Part shown: one piece after another, positions 52,181-64,000 of the stretch
How the letters are laid out: the number at the start of each line of letters is the position of its first letter
Numbering within the stretch: the stretch's first letter is position 1
Assembly: GCF_958298935.1 (NCBI RefSeq)
Contig: NC_084923.1
Coordinates: 7,442,501-7,506,500, forward strand
Direction of reading: 5' to 3'
DNA from: Phragmites australis
Taxonomy: Eukaryota > Streptophyta > Magnoliopsida > Poales > Poaceae
DNA length: 64,000 bases
The notes under the pieces: model-generated
The model's input: only the letters and a program-made list of their open reading frames with translations
Told to the model about the DNA's origin: nothing
The model's database searches: none
Made by a program: the position numbers and the translations under genes

Positions 52181-54958
52181 TCTTCTTTCAGATGCAGTAT
52201 TTATTTTGCTGACATGCTCGCGCAAAACATGACTTGCCGTAGGTGGTTTTCAGTGAAATATGTTGTTTCTAGTACAACGGTACCTATCAGGATGGCAATT
52301 TTCTGGTGCTATTACACCAAAGTCAATACCAAACCCAGAGAAAGGGAGCGATAGATACCTGTGTCTGTGTCGGTAGCGTTGAGTCCTATGCATGATTGCG
52401 GCCCGTCTGTACTGATTGATGCTCGAAGGATTGATTGCTGCCCGTCTGTACTGCATTACGTCGGCCTGCTGTGTCCAATAACCAGGCTGGGCCTGGCAGC
52501 CCATCAAAAACTTTTGCCTTCTTTTCTTTCTCCCGTTTTTGAGACGATGAGCTCTGCTGATTTTAGAGGCAGTACAGTATTACTTACAGTCCTACACTAC
52601 AAAGTGCAGCATTCTCGAACATATGTATCTGGAAAGGAAATCAAAAGTACCTTTTCCATCGACAACGAGTGCCGAAATTACGCGCTGAAGAACTCTGGTT
52701 TTCTAGTCATTGTTCCTGCTATAGGCATGATCCATAACTCTGGTTTCTTAGCCATATTGTCCCTGATATAGGCATGATCCATCTCATCCTCCACATTCTG
52801 AGTGCCTCTGCGCTTTATCCAATAATTCCAGGACTGCGTCGTGTGAGAGTGCCCTGCTTAGTCAAGACTCAAGAGATTAACCCAAGCAAACACTCGATGC
52901 AGGAGCAACTCAATTCCACTTAGAACTTGTACTACGGACCCAACTCCCAAGCATGCCCATATCCATTCATAATGGTTGGAACTTGGAAGATCTCATAAAG
53001 GGTGGATATGGATTAAAAAGATGGCCCAGAGTATGGACCGCATGCCTGCATGCTCCTTTTCCTGTCTGAGAATCCTAGTCGACTTATGCTAGTAGTACAT
53101 TATTCTCCTCCCCAGGACACTAGTCAAACACGTGCTGTTGTGCTCCCTCGAGTTACTAGTAGCACTATGGAATGGAAGTATGGAACCTTGCAGAGCCTTT
53201 GCCTTGCATTAAAAAATATGAAACCGATTCGGAACTGGTCTGGCCTAACTCTCTCTCTCTCTCTCTCTCTCTGATCTGTTTGAGTCAGAGAGACACTGCT
53301 ACAACAAAGCATAGTTTTTCCCAGCGTCACATGACCAGACCACCCTACCAACCACACACCGAGACGCATCTCTCTCTGTCCAGACATTCCGTGACCGTGA
53401 GGAGAGAGAGAGAGAATGATAGATGCCGAGAGACGCGGCGACGAGCAGCCGACGACGGTCGGACGGACGCATGTACCCCCATCACGAGTCAGTCAATCAC
53501 AGCCGTACCACTAGTAGCACCACCACCAATCAACACCGGGAATGTTCCTGCCTGTCTGCCTGCCTCGACCTCCACTTGGCCCTTTTCAATGTTCCTTTCG
53601 AAGAAAACAACACCCAGGTGCCGCTGATGCCACGGGAAGCGAAGCACGCACCTGCGCCGGCGTCGATCGGCATGTCGCCGTCAGATCCCCAGCAGCCACG
53701 TCGTCATCTCTCTAGTGCACGCACGGGTGCTGCAAAGAATAATCCGTTGTTAACTACGAGAGGGCCTTTAAAACTAAAAAGGCCTCGCGTTCCTTTGCAT
53801 ACTTGTACACCAGGAGATGCGTTGATGGAGTCACTTGTGTCCAAATCAGAAGGATTTTGAAAAGGGCAGCTCAAGTCAACCTCAGGCAGTTTTAATTTTG
53901 GGACATGGGAGGGGAAAAAAGGGTGGATGAGAACAGATGGATAGATCCTCTCATCACTTGCACAAAGTACCAGAAAGGGAATGCCCATGACTCATGATGT
54001 GACCAATGATCAGCCCACTAGGAGTACTAGCTAAGTCAGCGTTATCAATGCACTTGTACAACAAATGGAAAGGAGAAAGAGTATCTATCTACGCATGTAT
54101 ATCTGTGTGAGTGTGAGAGAGGTCTTGTTTTTCCATGGAAAGGCGGGCAGGCAGGTGTCGCTTTGCCCCCAGAGTCTTGGAGCAAGTGCATGCACGCCCT
54201 CGTGATGGCCATCGGGCATGCAGTGGCATGTGACGCACGCACGCACGCGAGGGCTGCTCCAGCCATTGGATTGGACAAGGGGCATGGATCGGAATGAGCT
54301 GCGAAGACGCTACGCTGCCGGTTTGCAGTGCGTGCGGTTTTTGTCTCGTGCTGCTTTTTGTTTCGGCGCCAGTACGTGCATGCAGTCAAAAAGAAAAGTT
54401 AAGCCTGCAGAGAGGCAACAGAACCTGCCACATCCTGCATCTATCTGCACGCATGGCATGCCTGTCTTGTAGTAGTGGTGGTACTACCACTGCTGTATCA
54501 CCAACTGTTGGTAACTGATCAGTGCTGCTTTGGCATGGACCGGCTCCGGGGAATGTTCCAAATGCAGAGACCACCAGTACCGGCAGGTCTCCCAAGTCCC
54601 AAGGTCATGTGCACGTGCGTGCGTGCGTGCGTGTGTGAGAGAGACTTCATGACGAGATGGAAAGCGCTGTACTTTTGGAGAAGTGCCCGCCGGGAACAGC
54701 AGTATCAATGTGTGCGACAATTACTCCCATTGGCTGCTTCGTTAACAGATTGCATACGGCTTCTGGCTGCAGTATCAATGTGTCATGCTGCCATGCTCTC
54801 TTTTTCTGTTCTTTTTTTTTACTTTGGGTAAGCGCCGTACACTTATTTTGGCTTTTGAGTAGTGCAAAGTGGGGACTACAGGCCGATGGTGAGTGAGAAC
54901 TTACTATATAAGTCTTTCCGGAGCAGTGGTGTAAATTGCTGAATGGTATGACTGACAG

Positions 54959-55119
54959 TAGGAGTGTAAATTGGTGAATTTAAAAGTACTTATTAAATCT
55001 TTTTAGTTTAATTAATTATACTTATTTTTGAAAATTTACTTAATTTGAGAAAAATAATATTATTAGTTGAATTAAAAAGGATTGGTGGGTACCCTTAGAT
55101 TCACTAATTTACACTCCTA
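54959..55119. mobile_element. 161-bp foldback element
   Basis: The ends are inverted copies: TAGGAGTGTAAATTGGTGAA at 54,959 and TTCACTAATTTACACTCCTA ending at 55,119, with one mismatch over 20 bp. The TAGGxGTG start resembles hAT ends. The flanking 8-mers do not match clearly. Non-coding and AT-rich. Confidence 0.65.
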
Positions 55120-55796
55120 TCTAACTGAAATTCATCTACCACATTTACTGTGGACCGTGGGAGGGAGACATGGGTGGATTTACTTCTACACTTGCAAGGA
55201 AAATGCTTACATGCCAAACCAATTTTATTGCTTGGTTAGACACGATAACATTTCGCATGTCTTGTACGTGCTCGTAATTCAAAAATTAAAGATGGTTTCA
55301 TGCGTTATTTTGTTCACGCTCATCGTCCTCAATTATGGTCTCTCCTATTCGGGTCTATGCATCTATATATGCACGCGTTCAAGATGGTAGGGAGGACTTG
55401 ATGTATATTGTCTCCTCTTAAGGTAACTTACATAGTTTCGCACTGGCAAAGAGGTGACACCAATCATCTAGTTGCTCTTGCATGATGAATGTGATATTGG
55501 CTAACTATTTGAAGTCAAAAGGTAATGCATGTCATTTCTAAGCCAGCTTCCAACAAGGCAATGAGTGATTCTAGCCCAGATGCAAGCACATGTAACATAC
55601 CTATACAAAATGGCAACAAACCACCAAGCTTGAAAGTCACACTCAGTGGCCTATGGAACCAACTTAGTGACAACAACATGTTGCATGTGTCTTTAATTAA
55701 TATTCATGTTATCCATACGACTAATGTGATAACTTCATGTACCTCTTAGCCGCCATTGTAAGACATTTCTGATAACACTCAAAGTATATCAATTTG

Positions 55797-55800
<4 letters not shown>

Positions 55801-55845
<45 letters not shown>
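55801..55845. repeat. GA microsatellite
   Basis: About 45 bp of uninterrupted GA repeat in intergenic DNA, likely variable in length. Confidence 0.95.
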
Positions 55846-55847
<2 letters not shown>

Positions 55848-56319
55848 AACTACATTTCCATGACCTTCCTACATATTGTTGAGTGAAACATGAACTAGTA
55901 TAAAACATCCAACAAATTTCATGTAGAGGAAAATTGATTAATGTCACAAAATTTATCAACCTTTGATAATATATCTAAAGTTGATCATTCTTTGATCATA
56001 TGTCCTGTAAGGATTAGTTTGTAACAAAATTTCGTATTAGATAAGAGAGATGAAGGATACACTTTAGTACAAATTAGTTCTTACGAGACATATGATAAAA
56101 GGATAATCAACTTCGAACATATCTATACTCCTATATAATTCATCAATTGTGGCAAATTCAGACAATCTCTACCGTCCATCTGAGTTGATCAAACGGTCAC
56201 TGTGCAAAGTTGGACCCCGTTTCTTCTTCCAAAAGTATATTTAATCTCTCATTATTCGCCTTCCATACCTACGCATCCAATATTTGTCTTCTATATATTC
56301 TAAAACTACATTCAATATT

Positions 56320-56642
56320 GAGTAAATTTTATAAACCTACAACTATTTATATATTTGTAACACAAAACTATAACTTCTAAGACATATTTCATAAAACTAC
56401 AACTACTTATGCCCTCAGTAACATAAAACTATAACTTTTTTGCCTGATCCCACTCATTAGCTACACATTATTCATTTTTCCTATTATGCTAAAAGTGTGT
56501 GGCTGATGGGTGTTACAAGCTAAAAAGTTATAGTTTTGCATTACTAAGTGTACAAGTAGTTGTAGTTTTGTGAAATAGATCTTAGAAGTTGTAATTTTAC
56601 GTTACAAAGGTATAAATAGTTGTAGATTTGTAAAATTTACTC
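56320..56642. mobile_element. Foldback MITE (better preserved copy)
   Basis: A 323-bp element starts GAGTAAATTTTATAAACCTA and ends TTGTAAAATTTACTC. The two halves are inverted over most of their length (ACTACAACTACTT...AAGTAGTTGTAGT), so it can fold into a long hairpin around a short GTGTGGCTGATGGGTG centre. It is the same family as 39,510-39,827. Target duplication not resolved. Confidence 0.75.
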
Positions 56643-57299
56643 TTTAATATTTTATTATTTGTCTTCCATATTTTTTTGGATTGCTATATACTAGATTGAT
56701 TTTACGTGTGTAACATGTTTGCAGTTACTAATTATCAAAGATTGATTAACTTTGGGACATATAATCAAAATTCACTTTCATGTATGGCGAGTAAAATCCC
56801 ATGTATTTCACACCACTAAACAAGTAAAACCAATCAACCCCTTCATCTACTCACATGTAACCACTTTCACAGTGGGTACGCATCCCCATGGCTCTCACTC
56901 CTCACTTTCCTACCCACCACCCCAGTCCCTACCGTCCCTTTCCTTCTCTAAGATCAACTCCAGTAGAAGTTTTTTTTGGTGCTAAAGTGTCCGCAAAATA
57001 TTGTGCCAATCTTGGATGCCGATCAGGAGGCCACAACAAGCACTCTAGCAGAGTCACTATTGACTTCTACAGGGTTGTGAATGGAGAGGGGCGGCAACAA
57101 CTTTATGAAAAAAAAGCAAACTGTATAGCTGTAGCTAGGAGATGATTGTGGATCTAAGGAGAGATAAAAAATAATAGAAAATAAAAAATAAGTTAGCTAT
57201 TAAAGATTAAAAAATAAAAGATACTATAATAACATTGTAAAGAATGAATTTTTAAAATATATGCTAGAGATGCCGCAGCCCGTTGTCACCTCCCTCCCT

Positions 57300-57671
57300 A
57301 TCCAACGTCCCATATGAGCCCCGACCACACAGCAACGGTCGAGATCTCTCTCCACCGGCCCAGCCCGAACCGGGCCCATGTGCCGAACCGGACCGGCGGC
57401 GCCTTCGTTGAAACCTTCGCAGGGCCACTACGCCACGCTTTATCTTGCACCCCCGAGCGGTACCTCTCTCTCTCTCCTCTCGCTCGCTTGCGCTCTCTCT
57501 CTCTCTCTCTCCTCGCTCGCTCGCGCTCCGGAGCTCGAGACCCTCGCCATTCCGCCGCGGGAAACCCTAACCCTAGCTACCGTGCCGCCGTGGGAGGCCA
57601 CGGGAGCGCCGGACTCGCGCTGCGCCGCCGATCCCGATCTGACACCATCGCGCCGCGCCGCGCCGATTGAG
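57300..57671 (+). other. Probable 5' UTR exon of the last gene
   Basis: A GC- and CT-rich block including AAACCCTAACCCTAG ends at GATTGAG followed by the donor GTAGGT at 57,672. A matching acceptor, CATTTGCAG, ends at 59,093, and the leader continues to the ATG at 59,311. The intron holds a G-run near 57,797 and a C-run near 58,145. The transcription start is not fixed. Confidence 0.55.
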
Positions 57672-59310
57672 GTAGGTCTCGCCCGAATCGTGCCCGGAAT
57701 TCGCGGGGTCTCTCCCCGGGCGCTCGTTTGCTGGGCGTGAATCGGGCGGGCGGGGGCTCGCGCCGAGGGTTCGTGGCGTGATGAGGGTTGGGGATTTTTT
57801 TTGGGGGGGGGGGGGGTGTGAATGCTTTCGGCTGTTTTTCCGGGGGATCTGTGTGGGTGGGGAAATTGAGAGCTCAGTGCTGCTCGATCTCGTGGTGCTT
57901 TGGTCGCATGTGCTCAACCAGATGCTAAATTTTAGGTTTCTGGTGGGTAATTTGTGTGGGAAGGTCGGGTTTGGTGGATTCAAGCTTGGGGTTCAGTTCG
58001 CCTGAGCTCATGTTCCTGCTCGCTCAAGGTGGCTCGTGGAGCGTTGGAGCTTGCTTAGCTTGAGCTGCTCCTTGCTGCGTGCTCCGGGATTCGGGGATCT
58101 CCTAGTGGGGATTTTGGGATGCCTCGCAGATGCGGCACACTTTGTTCCTGTTCCCCCCCCCCCCCCCCCCCTTCTATTTTTTCACCTACTTTTTCCACTG
58201 CTCCTTTGAGCTTCCAGCTCTTAAAGTGTTTGATCAAGTGGATGCCGCAACGTTCAAGCTGCTTCATTGCTGTTTCTTGTGCATCTTCAAAGCTTTAGAC
58301 AGCCGCTGGTGGGCAAAAGGCTGGATCTTTGGCCTTAGCAAGTATATGGAGTGATGTTTCTGCTACTATCGACATTTTGTAGCTAAACTCTCTTCTATTT
58401 GTTTGATTTTGTGCCCTAAGGGGAATGGGGTCTGTGTTGTGAGCTAAAGCTGGCTGTCAAGTGTAGTCCAATGAGGTTATAGTAGTGCTGTATATGTGTA
58501 GTTTCCTTTTGCGAACCCTCCGATGTAGGTGTTGTTCTGCCCGAGTGTTCCATTCTTTGTTTGGGGCCATAGGGGTAGTTTTGTTTGTTGCTTGCTTATT
58601 CAGCTTCCCAGTGTTTTGTGAGGTGAGGGATGCTACCTATGCTAGTCGGGAAACACACTAGATTTCACTGTGCTTTTGTCGTTATTTTCTTTTTAAGTCT
58701 GTTCCTGTCAAAGCATGGCCACCAGTCTAGATGAGGAGGTCTAGTATACTCAAGTACTTTGTTCATGAGCTGCATGAAGCTCTTTTCTTTGTCTCTTATG
58801 ATTGCACTAACTTCCTTCACTTACCAGTTGCCACCTACATGAAGCTTAAATAACATTGTCAATTTGAATAAATCTCAATTGTGTATTGGCAAAAGTGGGA
58901 ACATGTGTCGTGGATGATGTGTTCTGCCATTACTTTGCATGCCTTTATTGCTTGCGAATTTCCTTAACAGTGTTTGCATACCCTTGTAGAATACCTAAAT
59001 GAGGAGAGTTTTATGTAACCATGATATGGCTTATTTCATTGTTTGTTGTATGATCAATAATGATCTGATGTAATGATTCTTCAACATTTGCAGTCTGTGG
59101 AGGAATAGAAGACAGGACTTCAGATTAATTGCAGCTTAAATTTAGTTTTACCAGCCCAGTGTGAGCTTCTGTGGTATGTGGGGTTATCAGCATAGAATCA
59201 AATGGTCATGAAAGCTGCTTGTAGTTCTATATGATATGAAAATTTTGGATTTATCCACTGGAAACAGGTCACTCTTTCACGGGCATTAGACCCATAGGGG
59301 CACTGCAGGA

Positions 59311-62300
59311 ATGTCACAGTTTCACCCCGCACAGCATGCGGGTGATAATGATTTTCAGATGTGGCAACAGCAGATGATGTACAAGCAATTGCAGGAGTTT
59401 CAGAGACAGCAACAACTACAGCAGCCTGATCATGGAGCTAGGATGCAGCCCTCTTTTGGACAGTTTCATGCTCCTGCAAAACCATCTCCAGCTGATCAAT
59501 TCTCAACAATGTCAAATGAAATGCCCAACAATGAGGCCACAAGTTCTGCATGGCCACATAATTTTGCTAGTGGTGACCCAAGTTTGACGAGCAACTCTCA
59601 AATGTTGAATAACGGCAGCACAAATTGGGATCAGTTTGTTGGTGCTCCTGGTATGGGCAATTTCATAAACGGTTCAATGTTTGCGAATGCTCAAAGTCAG
59701 TCCATGAGACCAATGGGATTAGCTACGCACCAAGTGGACCAATCTTTTTACCCAATGCATGCTACCAGCAGCAGAGGGTCTGGAAACCAGTATTCCCAGT
59801 TTTTAGGGATTCCTGCTGATTCCCAGAGTGCAATGGCAAGGGTAGGTCCAGATCAGTCCGAAAAGACATCCAGATCAGTCCAGAATTTTCATGGAAAAGG
59901 GGGTTTCTTAAATAATAGTCCGATGCAAAGTCAAGGTGAAAACATCAAGGCAGGCAGCCCTGTTACGATGAATCATCTACAACTTGGTTTTCAAGTACAA
60001 GATTTTCATGGTAGGCCAAAACAAGTTGATTTTCAAGTGGGTATGCAAGAGAAATCAACAGTGCAGGTAGGGCCAGCAAGTGGTAGGGCTAGCCTTGACC
60101 CTACCGAGGAGAAAATCTTATTTGGGAATGATGAAGATAGCAATTGGGGAGCCTTGTTGAGGGGTGAAAATGATCATGGTAATTCTTTGGACAATGATAA
60201 CTTTGGTGGTGCTTACTCATCTCTGCAGAGTGGAAGCTGGAGTGCCCTTATGCAGGAAGCTCTGCAGTCTACTACCAGTGAAAATAGTCCCAAGGAAGAG
60301 TGGAGTGGCTTGAGTTTCCAGAAAACTGATCAAATAGTTGCTAATAATTCAGCTTTATTATCAAGTTGTGACGAGAATAAGCTCGCTGCATTAAGTGGCA
60401 CAAACCTAGAAAATGCACGTCCTTCTCCAGCATCCAGCTATGCTGACGGAACAATGAATAACCCAAATCCTACCAGTTTTCAGCACGCCATAAGAACTCC
60501 TTATGAGCGAAGGGACCAAATGCCTCATGAATCTCCTAGTCCTCCTGTCATCAATCATCAGTCAACTTCAGAAGTCAACAATGGGTACTTTCAGCAGAGC
60601 TTAAAGCAAAGTCAATCTGATGGGAGACAAGAACAGGTGAACTTAGCAAATGGATTGTGGGCACATCAGAAATCTGAACTGCTAAGAAATAATTTGCACT
60701 CAACTGGTGCACATGCTACACCACCGAGTGCACATGGATTTTGGATGTCACAACAAAATACAGCTGATCACAGTGTTAACAGAGAGTCCAGTAATAATCA
60801 AAATGACTGGAAAACCAACAATGCCCTTGGACAAGGCATAAGCAATACTCCAAATGTCTTTAATAGCAATGAGAACTCTTGGAAGTCAAGTGGAGGTAAT
60901 GCAAATTCAGTCCAGAGGCTTCAGCAGATGAAGTCTGATATAAGTACTGCACCAATGCCAAATGAAGGTTCTGATGGTAAAAACATTAGCATGATGGTCT
61001 CAAGCATGCCAATGGTGACTCAGGATCATTATCAGATGATCACTGGTCAGAGTGGTGAGCAAGTTGGAATGAACCGTAATATGGGACATAGGGTTCCAGG
61101 AACCTCCGAGTCACCAGGAAGAATTGCAGATCAAAGAGCAAGCGACTTTAACCAGGAATATCTTAATAAAACCCCTAATGAAAGGCAAGCACACCTTTTA
61201 AACCATGGACAGCATATGACAAGTGATTCTGCTGCCAGGAGGCATTCTGTCTTTGCTGGAAAGGAATCCCAAAATTTAGGTCAGTCTGGCCAGCAAGCAA
61301 TGAGATCTTACACGTTACAGAATCGTTCTATGGGTAGCTCAGGATTGAATATTGGACAATCTCCAGGCAATCCAGTGTCCAATAGTCCATTTCCACCTCA
61401 GTCACATCAGATGCGAAATAACCTGCAGCATCATTTTGGCACCAACTCCCATGTTTCCAGTAATATGCCTTCGGTAAATGAGGTATGTCTGCTGATTTCA
61501 TCTCCATGATGAAGAGGATTTATTTTTGTTCATACTCATGTACCGTTATGCTGTTTGTGATCTCCATCTTATTCATCATTCATGAGGTGATGCCCTTATT
61601 TCTAGAAAATACTGATGGCACAGGAGCAACTTCAACCTCGACATGGTATCCCTAACAGCTCAAGTGCATTACCTTTTGATGGATCTGATGCTGGTCTGTC
61701 TCAGCTGTCTCAGAATAGATCAGTTCAAAACAGGTAGACCAACTTTTTTTAATAACTCAAACCAGATTATTCCTCAATAAATTTTCAACATCTCACTTGG
61801 GAATGTTTGAATTTCTGGTTCCTGCTTCATTTATGCAATGTGTTTCCTGCATGGCTGCGCTTGTTTCTTTTTATCAAAATGAAACAACTTGTGGTAATAT
61901 GCTATTTTGACATCCATTATTACTGTGGAAGTCAACCCAAATGTCTGCAGCACTATCACCCTGTGTCTTACATCTTGGATTATAGGAAACCAGAAGTCCA
62001 TAGTCGTTCTGGATGTACAAATTGGACTATTCGTTTGAATTGCATTCTACCGAAATATTTTGCAGTATTCAGTAACGTGCTGTTGTTCCATGGGAGTTCT
62101 TTCTTGGCATGTTTAGTTCATCCAGCAATCTTTTCTGTAGCCATATCATGCTTGAACTTATTCACAAGGAGCTTGATAAATTTATGTTTTCTGTAGTCAA
62201 CATATGCTTCAGCTTCTTCATAAGGTGGATAACTCAAGAAACAGCAATGCTGCTGCTGACATACCCAACAATTCTCCCGGCATTGTATCTGCCCAGCAAC

Positions 62301-63906
62301 AACTTAACCATCCTTCTGTGCAAGGATTTGGATTGAGACTGGCACCACCATCCCAACGGCAACCAACTTTGGGTCATTTATGGTCTAGTCAGACTAATGT
62401 TGATGGCAAGCAACCTGACCACTCAGCACAGGAGGATGACCTGACACAGCTACCTTCTGCTACTAGTCAGTCTTTGGTGCATCCCCATCCAAATTCACAA
62501 TCTTCACCATTTCACGCTGTAGAAACAGATAATACTGGACAGCCACTTGGGCGTTTTCCCCAGTTAAGTTCAGGCCAGCAATATCCTGCAACAGAGGCAA
62601 GATCTGGTCCTGTACCCATGCTGCAGCAGCCTCAGCAAGGAAGCTCCGCAACTGTGTTCAAGAATGTATGGACAAACATATCAGCACAGCGTTTAGCTGG
62701 TATGCAAGCTAACAAGATTACACCCAACATCCTCCAATCTATGATGTTTCCAAATAATGCTGCAGCTTCCAACTTATGGAGCTCTCAGAAGATAGATGAT
62801 CAAGGGCAGAAAGCAGCAACTCCATCAGATGCTGCAACAAGTTCAGCGAACTCACAAAATGAAGATACGAAACAAGCTGTGGACAGTGATGCAGGGTTAG
62901 CATATTCTCAGAAGGTGAACTTTGATTCGACAGGAGCTACTGTATCTGGAGGGAAGGGATCCTTGCAGAAGCCTTCTTCAGATGGGAATTTTGCCAATCC
63001 TGTTTCATCCCTTGCACAGTTGCATCAGCAAGGAATCATGAGCACTAAACTACGGGAGAGCCCTGGAGCTAACTTTCAGAATATTAATGCTTCTCACAAT
63101 TCTGCTAATAAAGGTGGTGGCATTGTGTTACATGGAAGCCCAGCACCTTCAAACATTCAGCAGCAAAGTTATTCTCTTCTGCATCAAATGCAAGCCATGA
63201 GGCATACGGATATTGATCGAGGCAGTGCAGTTGGAAAGACGACAAAATCTGAGATTGGTTCTGATGGTTCGCCAGTTGACTGGAAGTCTGGTCAGAGGTT
63301 TGCACAAGTAGCCAATAACTCAACCAAGTCATCCACGGATAACGTTGGAAGCCCTGGTGTCCCAGGGTCATTCCCTTCAGACATGAAAATGCTGAGCTTT
63401 GTTTCGAGGAGTGAAGAGAGAAATCCTAGCATACCTTCTCAGCTTCCTTCTGGAGAGCACCCCTCTCATGGTATGGTCACTGCACAGAATGATCTTCAAA
63501 ATCAAGTTCCGCTTATAGGCACAAGTGCAGCATCAGATTCTGTTGAAAGAACTGAGAGACCGAGTATAAACCCTCAAATGGCACCTTCTTGGTTTGGACA
63601 TTATGGAAACTACAGAAACGGTCAGAATATTGCTATGCTCAACGCACAGAAGACCACAACTTCGCCATATAATTTTCCAAAAGCTTCTTGGAACATTGAC
63701 AATAACTCTGCTGAACATAGAGTTGAATCTGGCCAATCTGTTAGACCTGGGCATTTCCTCTCATCGACAAGAATGCAAGCTTTGGTTCCTTCCAATGTAA
63801 AAGCAACTTCCACGATGAGAAGGCCTAAGAAGCGTAAATCTACGGAGTCTGCTCTTGTTTCTTGGCATAAAATAATTGAAAGCCCACAAAAATTGAGAAA
63901 CATCAG
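59311..63906 (+). CDS. Large Gln/Asn/Ser-rich plant nuclear-type protein (partial)
   Basis: Three coding exons are seen: 59311-61482, 61606-61733 and 62197-63906, with GT-AG borders and phases that fit; the last ends at a donor (ATCAG|GTAAAA) and the gene continues past the window. At least 1,336 residues are present. The N-terminus is FQMWQQQMMYKQLQEFQRQQ and most of the chain is low-complexity, rich in Gln, Asn, Ser and short repeats such as NxWxSS, so it is probably disordered. A basic RRPKKRK segment (a nuclear localisation candidate) followed by SALVSWHKIIE...QKLRNI near the end matches, from memory, plant proteins annotated as 'dentin sialophosphoprotein-related' (for example Arabidopsis At5g07980). 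That name reflects composition, not function. The ATG at 59,311 is the first in frame after the leader intron. No catalytic domain was seen. Confidence 0.75.
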
Positions 63907-64000
63907 GTAAAAATTCTACCTTTGTGGTGCTGCAGTTTCCAGTAACGTTGCAGTGTATTCCCTGTTTAAGTAGCTTCTTGCTACCACTAGTTCCTGTGAC

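Larger units (their letters stand above)
52181..57300. other. Gene-poor intergenic region
   Basis: No supported gene. It contains CT (about 53,250-53,272), ACGC (54,235-54,250), GTGC (54,612-54,640) and GA (55,801-55,845) microsatellites, and two small foldback elements listed separately. The moderately long frames at 52,361, 53,172 and 53,423 are interrupted by microsatellites or lack conserved motifs. The stretch 57,000-57,290 is AT-rich and leads into the leader of the last gene. Confidence 0.5.

Noticed and set aside
53172..53860. Open frames of 145-151 codons
   Set aside because: Interrupted by CT microsatellite, low complexity, no motif and no convincing splice sites.
57314..57983. Frames in the CT-rich region before the last gene
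   Set aside because: They fall in the leader exon and intron; the real coding start is at 59,311 after the leader intron.
61807..62196. 129-codon frame between exons of the last gene
   Set aside because: It lies in the intron 61,734-62,196; the acceptor at 62,196 and the matching phase support the intron.

Overview
This window is grass (Poaceae) nuclear DNA. The evidence is GC-rich first exons beside AT-rich introns, canonical GT-AG splicing, and dense nested LTR retrotransposons, MITEs and CT/GA-rich leaders. Three protein-coding genes can be rebuilt with complete exon chains, a fourth runs off the right edge, and a fifth looks frameshifted. The rest is transposable-element sequence in several layers of nesting.

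Layout. 1-6,290: a copia gag-protease fragment, a decayed minus-strand Ty3/gypsy integrase region with its 3' LTR, a solo copia-type LTR inside that LTR, and a possible Helitron end. 6,620-10,871 (+): beta subunit of the mitochondrial processing peptidase, 9 exons, 529 aa. 14,766-20,194 (-): a secreted family GH1 beta-glucosidase, 13 exons, 511 aa, with a TATA box. A 5'-truncated LINE (20,405-22,394) lies directly upstream of that promoter. 22,555-30,800: a MITE, a gag-only LTR retrotransposon whose 5' LTR is split by a solo LTR, and a second solo LTR of the same family in opposite orientation. 32,607-34,913: an unassigned terminal-inverted-repeat element. 36,116-38,702 (+): SEC61 alpha, 6 coding exons, 475 aa. 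39,500-44,400: MITE, LINE endonuclease fragment, DNA methyltransferase gene fragment, and a PIF/Harbinger element carrying two nested insertions. 45,382-45,693: duplicated scrap of the SEC61 last exon. 46,026-51,258 (+): an unrecognised gene with an 8-bp tandem duplication that breaks its frame and a hAT-like element in an intron. 51,660-57,300: MITEs and microsatellites. 57,300-right edge (+): a large Gln/Asn/Ser-rich nuclear-type protein, partial.

The genes are not a functional unit: they are housekeeping or plant-specific genes (mitochondrial import, ER translocation, glucoside hydrolysis). From memory, the neighbouring order MPP-beta then GH1 beta-glucosidase resembles the rice chromosome 3 short-arm region that holds Os3BGlu6, so this is probably the collinear block in another grass. 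I could not check this. I found no new gene system. The most informative content is structural: target-site duplications that date and order the nested insertions, the SEC61 duplicate scrap, the 8-bp frameshift, and LTRs built from arrays of hairpin-forming repeats.
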